DNA of 64,000 nt. It comes from Shewanella canadensis. GTDB taxonomy: Bacteria > Pseudomonadota > Gammaproteobacteria > Enterobacterales > Shewanellaceae. The DNA is taken from NCBI RefSeq assembly GCF_003966225.1, contig NZ_RXNU01000002.1, positions 434,001 through 498,000 of the forward strand, in the 5' to 3' direction. Below are positions 1 through 9,464 of the stretch, piece by piece; the first letter of the stretch is position 1, and every line of letters begins with the position of its first letter. Under the pieces are notes generated by a model that worked only from the letters and a program-made list of their open reading frames with translations, had not been told where the DNA came from and did not search any database. The position numbers were made by a program, and so were the translations under genes.

Positions 1-269
1 TTATCGTAGCGGGTCTTATCATCCAGAACTAACCAGACCTGATCGACGATAACGCTATCGTATTGCCCCAGAATCTCATTGAGATCTTTGATGCTCTTAA
101 TACCCGGTTTGGCCCAGATAAGGTCGCTGCCACCTTCCGGTCCCGGCCTGAAGTCATCGAAGCTTTTAAACATCTGTGATTGACGATAATCCTGAACGAC
201 ACCACAGCCGCTTAATAGCATTACAAGTACACTTACAGCTAAACTCAGTGCGATTCGACAAGATTTCAT
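1..269 (-). CDS. Lipoprotein, N-terminal part (edge-truncated)
   Basis: The reverse strand reads from ATG at 269-267 through an uninterrupted frame to the window edge, about 89 codons, so the C-terminus lies outside the window. The start encodes a short basic segment, a hydrophobic stretch and an LSGC lipobox with Cys near residue 22, indicating a lipoprotein exported by Sec and processed by signal peptidase II. The text after the lipobox (a QSQMFKSFDDF-like stretch, then PGPEGGSDLIWAKPG) resembles DUF3313-type lipoproteins, but this family call is from memory and tentative. No function can be given. Confidence 0.75.
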   Translation of the reverse strand, partial: MKSCRIALSLAVSVLVMLLSGCGVVQDYRQSQMFKSFDDFRPGPEGGSDLIWAKPGIKSIKDLNEILGQYDSVIVDQVWLVLDDKTRYD

Positions 270-605
270 AAAATTCCTATTTAACAAATTCAAAACTGAT
301 TTAAAACTAAGTCAAAACTAATAAAAGCACGACTAACTCAAGTGCTAGCTAAAGTGCTTCATATAAGCACGTCTACACAAGTGTCTAGTCATGGTAACAC
401 AGGTGTCTGAATTTCGCTCAATGAAATGACACGCCAAAAGCCAGCCCCTAACTCATTGCTACTCATCGAATCTCTTGTGAATCGCAGCATAGCTCCAGCT
501 CTCTCTCGGCCTCTCTGCAGAAAAGTAGCAAAACAAGGCAAAAAAAAGCCCCGAATATTCGGGGCTTTCAGTAACGAGTCTATCGCGACACTAGGCTAAA
601 TGAAT
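270..605. other. Intergenic region between lipoprotein and POT gene
   Basis: About 336 bp without a credible ORF. It contains the promoter region of the lipoprotein gene (reading leftwards) and the terminator of the transporter gene. Around 335-375 the hexamer GTGCTT and its complement recur and can form a small stem (GTGCTT near 353, AAGCAC near 367); no function is apparent. Confidence 0.5.
541..570 (-). terminator. Rho-independent terminator of the POT transporter gene
   Basis: A perfect 24 bp palindrome at 545-568 (AAAGCCCCGAAT and its complement) is followed on the minus strand by a run of seven to eight T. It lies about 35 bp after the stop codon of the minus-strand transporter gene. 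The plus-strand side has only a short T run. Confidence 0.9.
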
Positions 606-2015
606 CTAGGCCGTAGCGAGCTCAGCCTCTTCGATCTTATTCGCATCTAAGCGCTTAATCACGACGCCATAGATAATCAAGGAAACGGCAGAAACCGTTG
701 CGATACCGGCAAAGAAGTACCAGATGTAATGTGCATGCGATGCCGCAGACGCCCATTCAACATGGGTATCGAAGTTACGAGGATCCGGGCAGTATGCCTC
801 TAACAGGTATCCGGACAGACCGAAGCCTAATAGCGAACTGATGAAGGAGTGCAGATGAGAAAAACCAAGGTAGAGCCCCTCCTCTCCCTTAGGTGCCTGC
901 AGTGAGAAGTATTCGAGGAAGCGCGGTGAGATGAAACACTCAGCCAAGCCCTGGAACACGATACCGATAATCATCATAGCCGCAATAGGATGCATGCCTA
1001 AGATAGTTTCGGTGCCCGCAAACATATTACCCGATGCCATAAGCAGCGCCGAAAATGGCATGATAAACATACCTATAGTCATCGAAGAGAGCGCACTACG
1101 TTTGCTCATCATGGCAGTCACCAGACTGACCGACAGGAATACCACTAACGGGTTTACGTTGGCATACCAAGATGGAGATGACCCTTCACCCGCCATACGC
1201 AATACGTACTTAGGCATAGTCGCATACAGCTGATGCTGTACCATCCAGAAACCACTGATGATAACGGTCAGTGAGATTAATCGACCATTACTCAGTACTC
1301 TGGTAAGTGCAGCCCATATTTCAGCCAGAGACTTTCCTTCGCTGTTGGTCTCGGCATTCTTGAAGAAGATAAAGATACTGAAAAACGCGATAAGCGTCAT
1401 GCTCGCCGCGAAATAGTTCAGGTTGATTAACCCGAGATCGCCCATTGACTCACGCAGAGGTTTAACCACAGTTTTACCCGAGAAGGCACCGATATTGACC
1501 ATCATGTAGAAGATGGAGAAGCCTTTAGCGCGGTTAGCCGTAGTCGTACATTTAGCCACAGTAGCGGTGATCACCGCCTTGATAAATGAACCACCAATCA
1601 TGATAACGATAAGAATAGGCACTATTGCCCAACGAATATCGGCCTCTTTCAGCCCGTGATAGGTCGCCTCTTTACCATATTCAACCAGTCCTTGTCCCTC
1701 TAGCAATGCAGGGAAGAGAGCTAGACCGGAGTAACCTATGGTAAGCAGACCGAAGGCCAGCAGTAATGCTCCCCTGAAGCCTATTTTATCTGCGAGTGCG
1801 CCACTAAAGGTCGGCAGAAAATAGAGGCCCGCTGAGAATGAACCGGCAAGCCATGCGGCCTCCACATCGCTAAATCCTAAGATTCGTGACAAATAAAGGG
1901 TGATCACAATGAACACGCCATAATAGGCGGCGCGCTCTAAAAGTTCGACACCATTGGCAATCCAAAACATCTTTGGAAAACCCTGCTGCGTCGATGAGGA
2001 CGTATTGTTAGTCAT
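606..2015 (-). CDS. POT/PTR-family proton-dependent oligopeptide transporter-like MFS protein
   Basis: A 469-residue inner-membrane protein with about 12-14 hydrophobic segments. Residues 24-33 read ELLERAAYYG, matching the ExxERxxYYG motif in TM1 of proton-coupled oligopeptide transporters. A charged loop with KFxGA-like residues (LADKIGFRGALLLAFG, about 75-90) follows TM2, as expected for the MFS/POT fold. It should import di- or tripeptides with protons, but it is divergent from DtpA-type proteins and the substrate is unknown. It is a single-gene unit with its own terminator downstream. The start ATG at 2015 follows a plausible leader; no other start is needed. Confidence 0.85.
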   Translation of the reverse strand: MTNNTSSSTQQGFPKMFWIANGVELLERAAYYGVFIVITLYLSRILGFSDVEAAWLAGSFSAGLYFLPTFSGALADKIGFRGALLLAFGLLTIGYSGLALFPALLEGQGLVEYGKEATYHGLKEADIRWAIVPILIVIMIGGSFIKAVITATVAKCTTTANRAKGFSIFYMMVNIGAFSGKTVVKPLRESMGDLGLINLNYFAASMTLIAFFSIFIFFKNAETNSEGKSLAEIWAALTRVLSNGRLISLTVIISGFWMVQHQLYATMPKYVLRMAGEGSSPSWYANVNPLVVFLSVSLVTAMMSKRSALSSMTIGMFIMPFSALLMASGNMFAGTETILGMHPIAAMMIIGIVFQGLAECFISPRFLEYFSLQAPKGEEGLYLGFSHLHSFISSLLGFGLSGYLLEAYCPDPRNFDTHVEWASAASHAHYIWYFFAGIATVSAVSLIIYGVVIKRLDANKIEEAELATA

Positions 2016-2482
2016 TTTATTTTATTCCAGATCTGAAGTTGTTATCTGCATCAACATATTATCTAGCCCGTGATGACGCAATTGTGACAATATCTATTCT
2101 ATCTCGATTCTATCTCTATTCGTCTGAGGCCTGAGTTTCGTGCCGATTGAAGACACGACTCCAACCAATATGAAACTCATATACATCGACTTCTGACCGA
2201 TGCGCCCCGAACAAGGCCTGACATGCCCCAAAAGATTTAACGCGGGATTCTATCATGATTTTGTTAATGACAAGACAGTTAATGCGCCATATTGAGCGCG
2301 CTACACGCCAAACTTATTAACAAAAAGCCATGCCAACTAACAATAAATCTGAGTTAACATCTGATTGTAGGCGTATTAATGCTTGCTCAACCTTTCTACA
2401 GCAAATCGATATTTCTTCAGACAAGAGCGCCAAGCCTCGATTATCGGGCTAAATAGCGTTACCCTTTGCCCAAAGTAGCCAC
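2016..2482. other. Intergenic region upstream of the POT gene
   Basis: 467 bp between divergent genes. It holds the promoter region for the transporter. A run of imperfect hexamers (TCTATT/TCTATC) lies at about 2094-2123, and a short palindrome ATTGTGACAAT at about 2080-2090. I see no ORF, tRNA or terminator here. Confidence 0.4.
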
Positions 2483-2809
2483 ATGAAGACCAACCCAATG
2501 ACTAAACCTAATATCAGCAAACAGCAACTCATCGACATGCTCAAATCCTGGGGAGAGCAGAAGATCACCGCGGATCAGCTTCAGGACTGGATGGTCACCA
2601 ACTACGATCCGGATGAGACAGATATAGGCAAGGGTGAGCCGGAGTGGACTGTCGAAGCGATGAATATCGTGATGAATGAATATGAGATAGCCAAGCAGGA
2701 GAAGTTTCGCCTCGAAAACTACATGCTGGCCATCGAGTTTATTCAGGCCGATGAGTCACACTTTAACCAGACCCGTCATCTGTTTCTACGCGAAGGATTT
2801 AGCGATTAA
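2483..2809 (+). CDS. Small conserved-looking hypothetical protein (108 aa)
   Basis: A 108-residue soluble, acidic protein with no signal peptide or membrane segment. It contains regularly spaced charged and hydrophobic residues typical of an all-helical fold (for example SKQQLIDMLKSWGEQKI, then a WTVEAMNIVMNEYEIAKQ stretch). The first ATG at 2483 is used; an in-frame ATG at 2498 (MTKPNISK) is an alternative. Coding character is good: no shadow-like composition and it fills its interval. I do not recognise a named family, and no function is proposed. Confidence 0.7.
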   Translation: MKTNPMTKPNISKQQLIDMLKSWGEQKITADQLQDWMVTNYDPDETDIGKGEPEWTVEAMNIVMNEYEIAKQEKFRLENYMLAIEFIQADESHFNQTRHLFLREGFSD

Positions 2810-2949
2810 TTCCCCATTTATCAGCCTAAACTGAGAGCTAACTCTTAGCAGCCCCCCTAAAATCTAACGTTAGGGAGTGACTAAGCTATTATTTAACAAC
2901 ACTAATGCCCGCTGTCTCCTATACTTATTTCAGATTAGGAGACATGCCA

Positions 2950-4872
2950 ATGTTAAAACTGAATATTCGCCGCAAAGTGGTCTTAACGACCTTAGCTTCC
3001 GTTGTACTTTCTATACTGATCATCAGCATCTATTCGCTCAGTACCAGCCGTAGTATTATCCTCGAAAGCACCCTGGAAAGAGAGCTGCCGGCAGTCTTAG
3101 GCGAGGTGGCTAACGACATTCACGCCCAACTCTTGATGCCGATAACGATCAGCAAGGTGATGGCAAATAACATCGACTATCAGGATGTAATTCGTCGGGG
3201 GGACACCCCGGATACCCATGAGGCGATCGACAATTACCTCACTAATATCCAGCAAAAGTTTGACACCATCACCGCCTTCCTGGTCTCGGGCAATAGCGGC
3301 CGTTACTTCATCCCCGGTGGCATACTGAAAACCATCTCCGAGTCCGACTCGAGCGACCAGTGGTTTTACAACTTTATGAAGAGTGGCAAACAGTACTCTC
3401 TTAGTTTAGATGTCGATGAGTCGAATCAGATCCCTACGCTGTTTATTAACTACTTAATGACGATTGACGGAAAACCCAGTGCCGTGGCTGGTGTGGGCCT
3501 GTCGCTTTCAAGTATGGCCTCCAGCATTAAACAGTACCATATTGGCACCCATGGTCAGGTCTTTCTGGTCGATGGCAACGGCACCATCAAGATCCACCCA
3601 GACAGCGGTTATAGCGGCAAGCAGTTGAGTAGTTTAGGTGAGATAGATACTGAATCACTGTTTAAAGAGCAGGATTTCGCCACCACAGAGTATTCCGATA
3701 ACGGCAAAGAGATGTTGGTCGCGAGTCGATACCTGCCCGATATCGGTTGGTATCTTATCGCTCAGATCCCCCGGGATGAGATCTTTGGCACCTTAGACGA
3801 CGCCACCTGGTCTGTGGTTATTATGGGCATCGTGATCGCCCTCTTCTTTATGGCTGTCAGCATGTGGCTGATAAACCACCTACTCTCTCCCTTTGGGGAG
3901 CTGGCTAAGATGCTTAAAGCCATTGGCGAGGGCGAAGGCGATCTCACACTCAGGCTCGATGACTCCCGTCAGGATGAGACCGGTAACATGGCACAGGGAT
4001 ATAATCACTTCGTCGACTATCTCAGCCGCACCCTGCAAAGCGTGTCGGCGACAGGAAGTGACCTCTTTGAGGCCGTCGATCGTATCGATAACCAAGCTAA
4101 GCATATGGAGCATGAGATAAACGAGCAGGTGAGCAAGATAGAGCAGATAGCGACCGCAATTCATGAGATGGGGATGACGGCTGAGGAGATAGCCGGGAGT
4201 GCTAATAACGCCGCAGAAAATGCCTCTGTCGCCGAGGAAGCCGTGGTACTGGGTAACAGTTCTGTTCAAAAAACCATTACCAGTGTGGCAACCATGAGCG
4301 AGCAACTGCAAAATACCAGCTCGACCATCAGCAAACTCGCCGAAGATGCAAGCTCCATCGATACCGTTCTCGAAGTTATCCGCGGGGTCTCTGAGCAGAC
4401 CAACCTGCTGGCACTCAACGCCGCCATCGAAGCTGCCCGAGCAGGTGAACAGGGACGAGGCTTTGCCGTGGTCGCCGATGAGGTCAGAACATTAGCCTCA
4501 CGCAGTCACGCCTCAACCGAAGAGATCCGCAATATTATCGAGCAACTGCAGGAGAGAACCAATGAAGCAGTCAAGGCGATAGAGCAAAGTACCGAGTTGA
4601 GTACAAACAGCCAACAGGAAGCGACCTCTTCCGGTGAGCACCTACAGAGCATCTCAGACAATATCAAGGCGATGAACGAGATGAGCGTACAGATCGCCAC
4701 GGCTACCGGTGAGCAATCGAATGTGGTGGGGGAGATCAATCCCCATGTCACCGCTATCGCCGATATCTCCCGCACCAGTAGTCAGGTGGTGCAGCAGACC
4801 TCAGTCGATTGCAGCGATCTCAGGGAGATGGCAGTACAACTCAATGAGTTGGTGTCACGATTTAAGTTTTAA
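2950..4872 (+). CDS. Methyl-accepting chemotaxis protein with periplasmic dCache-like sensor
   Basis: An inner-membrane chemoreceptor of about 640 residues. It has an N-terminal TM helix (about residues 10-30), a large periplasmic double-Cache-like domain (about 35-280), a second TM (about 290-312), a HAMP segment, and a cytoplasmic coiled coil. The conserved signalling hairpin [20 protein letters not shown] falls around residues 480-500. It relays ligand state to CheA/CheW. The open frame extends to 2905, but ATG 2950 (MLKLNIRRK) is preferred: TTAGGAGA at 2935-2942 gives better ribosome spacing for 2950 than for the in-frame ATGs at 2905 or 2944. Ligand unknown. No chemotaxis genes are adjacent, so it is a stand-alone receptor. 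Confidence 0.93.
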   Translation: MLKLNIRRKVVLTTLASVVLSILIISIYSLSTSRSIILESTLERELPAVLGEVANDIHAQLLMPITISKVMANNIDYQDVIRRGDTPDTHEAIDNYLTNIQQKFDTITAFLVSGNSGRYFIPGGILKTISESDSSDQWFYNFMKSGKQYSLSLDVDESNQIPTLFINYLMTIDGKPSAVAGVGLSLSSMASSIKQYHIGTHGQVFLVDGNGTIKIHPDSGYSGKQLSSLGEIDTESLFKEQDFATTEYSDNGKEMLVASRYLPDIGWYLIAQIPRDEIFGTLDDATWSVVIMGIVIALFFMAVSMWLINHLLSPFGELAKMLKAIGEGEGDLTLRLDDSRQDETGNMAQGYNHFVDYLSRTLQSVSATGSDLFEAVDRIDNQAKHMEHEINEQVSKIEQIATAIHEMGMTAEEIAGSANNAAENASVAEEAVVLGNSSVQKTITSVATMSEQLQNTSSTISKLAEDASSIDTVLEVIRGVSEQTNLLALNAAIEAARAGEQGRGFAVVADEVRTLASRSHASTEEIRNIIEQLQERTNEAVKAIEQSTELSTNSQQEATSSGEHLQSISDNIKAMNEMSVQIATATGEQSNVVGEINPHVTAIADISRTSSQVVQQTSVDCSDLREMAVQLNELVSRFKF

Positions 4873-4884
4873 GTAGAAAAGTCC

Positions 4885-4920
4885 CGAGGTTCTAGGTTCT
4901 AGTAACCTAGAACCTTATTT
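4885..4920 (+). terminator. Terminator built from heptamer repeats after the MCP gene
   Basis: A 12 bp stem (AGGTTCTAGGTT at 4887-4898, complement at 4904-4915) with a 5 nt loop is followed by TATTTTT. The 5' arm consists of heptamer units CGAGGTT, CTAGGTT and CTAGTAA from 4885, the same unit seen at several other gene ends in this window. It lies between convergent genes. Confidence 0.8.
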
Positions 4921-5121
4921 TTAAGGCTTAAATACGCCTATCACATCGCCGGTGGCTTTCTTAGCCACCTTTTCATCGGTCTGCTGCTCACTGTAATCAC
5001 AGTCGATACACTCTACCGTTTCGACACCGTTAATCTTAAACAGGACTATGCTATCCATCGCCTTACATTTAGGACACTTAGCACCGGCAACAAAACGTCT
5101 CTTCACTCTAGCTTCAGCCAC
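4921..5121 (-). CDS. yheV: YheV-type putative zinc-ribbon protein
   Basis: A 66-residue protein with two CxxC pairs: CPKC near residue 16 and CIDC near residue 38. Together they can form one zinc ribbon. An Arg/Lys-rich start (ARVKRRF) and the ending GDVIGVFKP match the small YheV proteins of gammaproteobacteria, whose function is unknown. It lies divergently upstream of yheS; in E. coli yheV lies in the same kef/yheS/yheT neighbourhood, which supports the assignment. Confidence 0.85.
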   Translation of the reverse strand: MAEARVKRRFVAGAKCPKCKAMDSIVLFKINGVETVECIDCDYSEQQTDEKVAKKATGDVIGVFKP

Positions 5122-5314
5122 TTAATTCTCAACCTTTGATTGGGGTCACTGCTCAATAGGCCCCCATTTTGCCATAAACAAAGCCAAATCGCCGTATTGT
5201 TCGTCACTTTTACTCTGTTTGTCGCGCAGTTTGTGGCTCCGTTTGTGGTAATGATGGTCATTTGTGAGATATCATCAGCCCAATTGTCTCCAGAACATCA
5301 CCAAGTCGTACTCC

Positions 5315-7225
5315 ATGATATCCATCAATCAAGCACAGTTGATCCGCGGCAGTAAAACGCTTCTGGATGAAACCTCTCTTACGATTTATCCGGGCCACAA
5401 AGTGGGCTTAGTCGGTGCTAACGGCACAGGAAAATCATCACTCCTCGCGTTAATACTTGGCAAAATAAGCTTAGATAAAGGTGATATTAGTCTGCCCAGT
5501 GGCTGGCAGATAGCAACAGTTGCTCAGGAAACGCCCGCCCTTGACGTATCGGCACTCGAATATGTTATCGATGGTGATGTTGAGTATCGCGAGCTTGAAA
5601 GGCAACTTCACCAAGCTCAGGCCGATGACAATGGTAATGCTATTGCCCACCTGCACGGAAAAATTGATGCCATTGGCGGCTATGCTATTCGCTCACGAGC
5701 AGCCAGCCTGTTAGCCGGCCTGGGATTCAGTGAAGCGGAGCAGTCCAATCCGGTCAGGAGTTTTTCGGGTGGTTGGCGTATGCGCCTCAACCTGGCTCAA
5801 GCGCTGCTGTGTCGCTCAGATCTCTTGCTACTCGATGAGCCAACCAACCACCTTGACTTAGATACCATGTATTGGCTCGAAGGATGGATCAAAGCCTATC
5901 AGGGTACGCTCATCTTGATCAGCCACGACAGAGACTTTATTGATGGCATCGTCACTGAGATCATCCATGTCGAAAACCATAAGCTCAACTATTACAAAGG
6001 CAATTATACCGCCTTCGAGCGGATCCGTGCCGAACGTATGGCGCAACAGCAGGTCGCCTTCGAGCGCCAGCAGAAAGAACGGGCTCATATGCAGTCCTTT
6101 GTCGACCGATTCCGCTACAAGGCCAGTAAAGCAAAACAAGCACAGAGTCGCCTCAAAGCATTGGAGCGTATGGCAGAACTGTTACCGTCACAGGCTGACA
6201 GTCAATTTCATATGGCATTTCTTGAGCCAGAAACACTGCCAAACCCTCTCGTCACCATGGAAAATGTGTCTGTGGGTTATGGCGACACAGAGATCTTAAA
6301 AAGCGTTCAACTGAACCTGGTTCCCGGCGCGCGTATCGGCCTGCTCGGACGCAACGGCGCGGGTAAGTCGACGCTGATTAAATTACTCTCCGAAGAACTC
6401 TCCCCGATGAAGGGAAAGTACGAGACCAATCCCGGTCTCAATATCGGCTATTTCGCACAGCACCAACTCGAGAGCCTTCGCCTCGATGACACCCCACTTC
6501 AGCACCTGTCACGGCTGGCCCCGACGACACGAGAGCAGGAGCTGAGAAACTTCCTCGGTTGTTATGGCTTCAATGGTGACATGGTGTTATCCCCCGTCCG
6601 TCCTTTTTCCGGCGGAGAGAAGGCCAGATTAGTATTGGCATTATTGGTATGGCAACGTCCTAACCTTCTGCTTCTCGATGAGCCAACCAACCATCTGGAT
6701 CTTGAGATGCGCCATGCACTGACGATGGCGTTGCAATCATTCGAGGGGGCGATGATTATCGTATCCCACGACAGACACCTGCTCAGACTCAGTTGCAGCG
6801 ATTACTATCTGGTCGACGGCGGTCAAGTGCGAAGTTTCGATGGCGACCTCGATGATTATCATCAATGGCTTCTCGATGCAGCCAAGTCGGCAAACAGAGA
6901 GGAGGCTAGCCTGGAGGCTAAACCTGCTCAGGATAAGAAGCTACAGAAGCGTTTAGAGGCGGAGTTGCGCCAAAAACTATCGCCGATGCGAAAGGTTCAG
7001 CTCAAGCTCGAGAAAGCGCAGCAAAAATCGAGTATCCGTTTATCTGAACTCGAAGAGATGCTGGCCGACATGAGTTTGTATGAGGCAGAAAATAAGGCTA
7101 AATTAACTCAGGTCTTAAGTGAACGAACTCAGCTCACCCAAGCATTGGAGGAGAGTGAGATGGAATGGTTAGAGGTTCAGGAGTCTATCGAAGAGATTGA
7201 ACAAGAGGTTCGTTCAGCTCTCTGA
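5315..7225 (+). CDS. yheS: ABC-F family ATPase YheS
   Basis: A soluble protein of 636 residues with two ABC ATPase cassettes and no membrane domain. Cassette 1 has Walker A GANGTGKSS, signature SGGWRMRL and Walker B LLLLDEPTNHLD. Cassette 2 has GRNGAGKST, SGGEKARL and a second LLLLDEPTNHLD. A linker of about 80 residues between them (the ABC-F P-site tRNA-interaction motif) is rich in Arg/Gln/Lys, and the C-terminus is a coiled coil. ABC-F proteins act on translating ribosomes; the exact role of YheS is less well defined. The frame is open from 5264, but ATG 5315 (MISINQAQLIRGSK) matches the conserved N-terminus. Its order relative to yheT, yheU and prkB matches E. coli. Confidence 0.95.
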   Translation: MISINQAQLIRGSKTLLDETSLTIYPGHKVGLVGANGTGKSSLLALILGKISLDKGDISLPSGWQIATVAQETPALDVSALEYVIDGDVEYRELERQLHQAQADDNGNAIAHLHGKIDAIGGYAIRSRAASLLAGLGFSEAEQSNPVRSFSGGWRMRLNLAQALLCRSDLLLLDEPTNHLDLDTMYWLEGWIKAYQGTLILISHDRDFIDGIVTEIIHVENHKLNYYKGNYTAFERIRAERMAQQQVAFERQQKERAHMQSFVDRFRYKASKAKQAQSRLKALERMAELLPSQADSQFHMAFLEPETLPNPLVTMENVSVGYGDTEILKSVQLNLVPGARIGLLGRNGAGKSTLIKLLSEELSPMKGKYETNPGLNIGYFAQHQLESLRLDDTPLQHLSRLAPTTREQELRNFLGCYGFNGDMVLSPVRPFSGGEKARLVLALLVWQRPNLLLLDEPTNHLDLEMRHALTMALQSFEGAMIIVSHDRHLLRLSCSDYYLVDGGQVRSFDGDLDDYHQWLLDAAKSANREEASLEAKPAQDKKLQKRLEAELRQKLSPMRKVQLKLEKAQQKSSIRLSELEEMLADMSLYEAENKAKLTQVLSERTQLTQALEESEMEWLEVQESIEEIEQEVRSAL

Positions 7226-7303
7226 TACTAACTCAGACTATAGCGATGTTCATATCTGGGATAGAACATCGCCAAGACAAAAATGCATAAGGAAACGCGT
7301 TAA

Positions 7304-7741
7304 ATGACCTATTTAAATCAATTTGATCTCTCTCTTTGGCTAATGTGTGACAGTTATTACCACCAGCATCAAACGCTCTGTATTCAGCTTCAAGATGAAC
7401 ATCAAGTCAATGTGAACTTACTCTTGCTCTCCTTATGGTTAGATAAGCAGGGCTACCTGTTAACCCCAACAGATTGGTCGCAGATGAAAGATGAGGTCCA
7501 TCACTGGGAAGAGCGGGTTTTACTCCCCTACAGAAAGCTGCGTAAACTGAGTAAGAACAGTTTAATCGAGGGAGAGTATCAACAGATGCTTGAAGTCGAA
7601 CTGATGTTGGAACGAAAATCTCAGGCACTAATTTTACATAAGCTTAGACAGCTCCCCCATGAAGGACAATCTTCAAACCTGAATGTCTTTCTGGACCTGT
7701 ATCGGCTCGACGCGGATGAATATCAGCAGCTGGCAGCCTAG
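7304..7741 (+). CDS. TIGR02444/DUF2390 family protein
   Basis: A 145-residue soluble helical protein. The N-terminal LSLWLMCDSYYHQHQT and LLLSLWLDKQG stretches, and the WEERVLLPYRKLRKL segment, fit the TIGR02444 family of uncharacterised gammaproteobacterial proteins, which commonly sit next to yheS. It lies 78 bp downstream of yheS on the same strand and is probably cotranscribed. A terminator follows. Function unknown. Confidence 0.8.
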   Translation: MTYLNQFDLSLWLMCDSYYHQHQTLCIQLQDEHQVNVNLLLLSLWLDKQGYLLTPTDWSQMKDEVHHWEERVLLPYRKLRKLSKNSLIEGEYQQMLEVELMLERKSQALILHKLRQLPHEGQSSNLNVFLDLYRLDADEYQQLAA

Positions 7742-7767
7742 CCGGAAAAAGTAAAAAATATCCCCTA

Positions 7768-7797
7768 CAGGAGTGAAGGCTTCACTCCTGTTCTTTT
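7768..7797 (+). terminator. Rho-independent terminator after the yheS unit
   Basis: A 10 bp perfect stem CAGGAGTGAA (7768-7777) pairs with TTCACTCCTG (7781-7790) around a 3 nt loop, followed by TTCTTTT. It separates two convergent units and may act in both directions. Confidence 0.85.
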
Positions 7798-7800
7798 GCG

Positions 7801-9390
7801 CTACCCCTTGGTCAGTCGCTCGGCCAAACGTGTCGCGTTTCTGGCCGTCATACCATAGATAGACAGTTGTGGGTTGGCACCTAAGCTGGTGGGAAAGATA
7901 GAACCATCCATGACCGACATGTTTTCATAGTAATGGGATTGTCCATGGCTATCGACCATGGACATCTTAAGATCTTCCCCCATAGGACAGCCCCCCATCA
8001 CATGCGCCGAAGCCACAACGGTTTTCAGCGGCGCCAACTCCATCGTCTCTATCTTAGTCTTGGCCTCGGCCCAGCTGTTTAGGTAAGGCATCCCTTCGCT
8101 GATCGGCAAAACCTGTTTAGCACCGGCGGCAAATTGCAATTCCGCCATGCTGGAAAACGCCCTTCTTGCCGCATTCCAGAACGCCTCGGTCAAGGGATAA
8201 TCTAAGGTAAATCCTTTATCGGTCAGATGTACCTGTCCCCCCTGACTCTGCTCATGATAGCCGTCTCTGACCAGAGCTATCGTCACCTGAAGTTGATTAA
8301 AGTTGGCCATTAACTCGGCATGACTCTTACCGTAACCCAGTGTTTTAGAACCAATAAGAATAGGGTGAACCGGAGGCACCTCTAACTTATAACCCAACTG
8401 ACCGTCTGCGCCGTCTCGCCAGACAAACTCATCGGAATAGATGGATTGGGGGGCACCACTGTGGGCATTAATGGGATCACTAAAAATAGCCCCACTCAAC
8501 AAGCTTGGATGCAGGAAAGTACGCTTGCCGAGTATTTGATTTGGATCGGTGACGCCGGAGCGCATCAATAGTGTCGGCGTATGTATGGCGCCCGCCGCAA
8601 TAATATAGTGCTTTGCCTTAAAGGTTAACTCCACGGAGGTAGGCTTTAGGTTCTCATCCAGAGCCTGAGCCTTAGCCGCGAAGATCCTCTCTTTATGATG
8701 CTCTAACTTTACCACTTTGGCCCGACTCACCAGAGTCGCCCCTTTTTCAAGCGCCGCCGGAATGGTGGTGACCAACATAGATTGCTTCGCGTTCACGGGG
8801 CAGCCCATGCCGCAATAGCCCGTGTTCCAGCACCCTTTAACGTTGCGCTTAATCACGGTGAAATCCCAGTTCAGTTTTTCACAGCCGGTTTTTAATGCAT
8901 CATTATTTCTATTGGGCGCAAATGGCCACTCAGAAATATTCAGGCGTTGCTCCATCTTCTCAAACCAGGGATCCAACGCCTCCCTGGACAAGCCTTTAAC
9001 CGACTTCTCTTTAGCCCAATAATCCAAGGTATTTTTGGGTGTTCTGATAGAGGTGGTCCAATTGACGGTGGTCGAGCCTCCCACGGCCCTGCCCTGAAAG
9101 ATGCCAATCGCCTTATCTTTCGTTTTCATGGCGGCCGCTTGGTGGTAGAGATTAGGATAGGCGCGCCGCTCCTCCATATTAAAACTTCGGGATGATTTCA
9201 GTGGGCCTCCCTCAATAATAATAACCGTCAAGCCGGCATCGGTTAATATCTCGGCGGCAACACCACCACCAGCACCGCTGCCAACGATAACGACATCGGC
9301 CTCGAGAGTTTGACTCTCATTTAACAGGCTGGCATCGATATGTTTCCAGCCCGAGGCCAGTCCCTCTTCAATCGGATCTGCTATTACCAC
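7801..9390 (-). CDS. GMC-family flavoprotein oxidoreductase
   Basis: About 529 residues. The N-terminal Rossmann motif ADVVIVGSGAGGGVAAEI (about residues 33-50) followed by VIIIEGG binds FAD. The middle contains an AVGGSTTVNWTTSIRTP segment, and the C-terminus has the HVMGGCPMG and SLGANPQLSIYGMTARNA segments typical of GMC dehydrogenases such as membrane-bound alcohol and gluconate dehydrogenase large subunits. It oxidises an alcohol or sugar; the substrate is unknown. The frame is open to 9405, where only a TTG is available; GTG at 9390 lies 8 nt after GGAGG and is preferred. The next gene upstream encodes a Tat-exported small subunit, suggesting the pair is exported together. Confidence 0.87.
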   Translation of the reverse strand: MVIADPIEEGLASGWKHIDASLLNESQTLEADVVIVGSGAGGGVAAEILTDAGLTVIIIEGGPLKSSRSFNMEERRAYPNLYHQAAAMKTKDKAIGIFQGRAVGGSTTVNWTTSIRTPKNTLDYWAKEKSVKGLSREALDPWFEKMEQRLNISEWPFAPNRNNDALKTGCEKLNWDFTVIKRNVKGCWNTGYCGMGCPVNAKQSMLVTTIPAALEKGATLVSRAKVVKLEHHKERIFAAKAQALDENLKPTSVELTFKAKHYIIAAGAIHTPTLLMRSGVTDPNQILGKRTFLHPSLLSGAIFSDPINAHSGAPQSIYSDEFVWRDGADGQLGYKLEVPPVHPILIGSKTLGYGKSHAELMANFNQLQVTIALVRDGYHEQSQGGQVHLTDKGFTLDYPLTEAFWNAARRAFSSMAELQFAAGAKQVLPISEGMPYLNSWAEAKTKIETMELAPLKTVVASAHVMGGCPMGEDLKMSMVDSHGQSHYYENMSVMDGSIFPTSLGANPQLSIYGMTARNATRLAERLTKG

Positions 9391-9464
9391 CTCTACTTCC
9401 TCCAACGACTTACTATTTTAGTTATAATTTTAAATGCGTTACAGCAATGCCAAGTCATTATTGC

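Noticed and set aside
3880..4311. 143-residue minus-strand ORF inside the chemoreceptor gene
   Set aside because: It is a shadow of the receptor reading frame, with no start signal and no protein-like features.
5140..5355. 71-residue ORF between yheV and yheS
   Set aside because: It overlaps the yheS start in another frame; the translation looks like a promoter region and no ribosome site precedes it.
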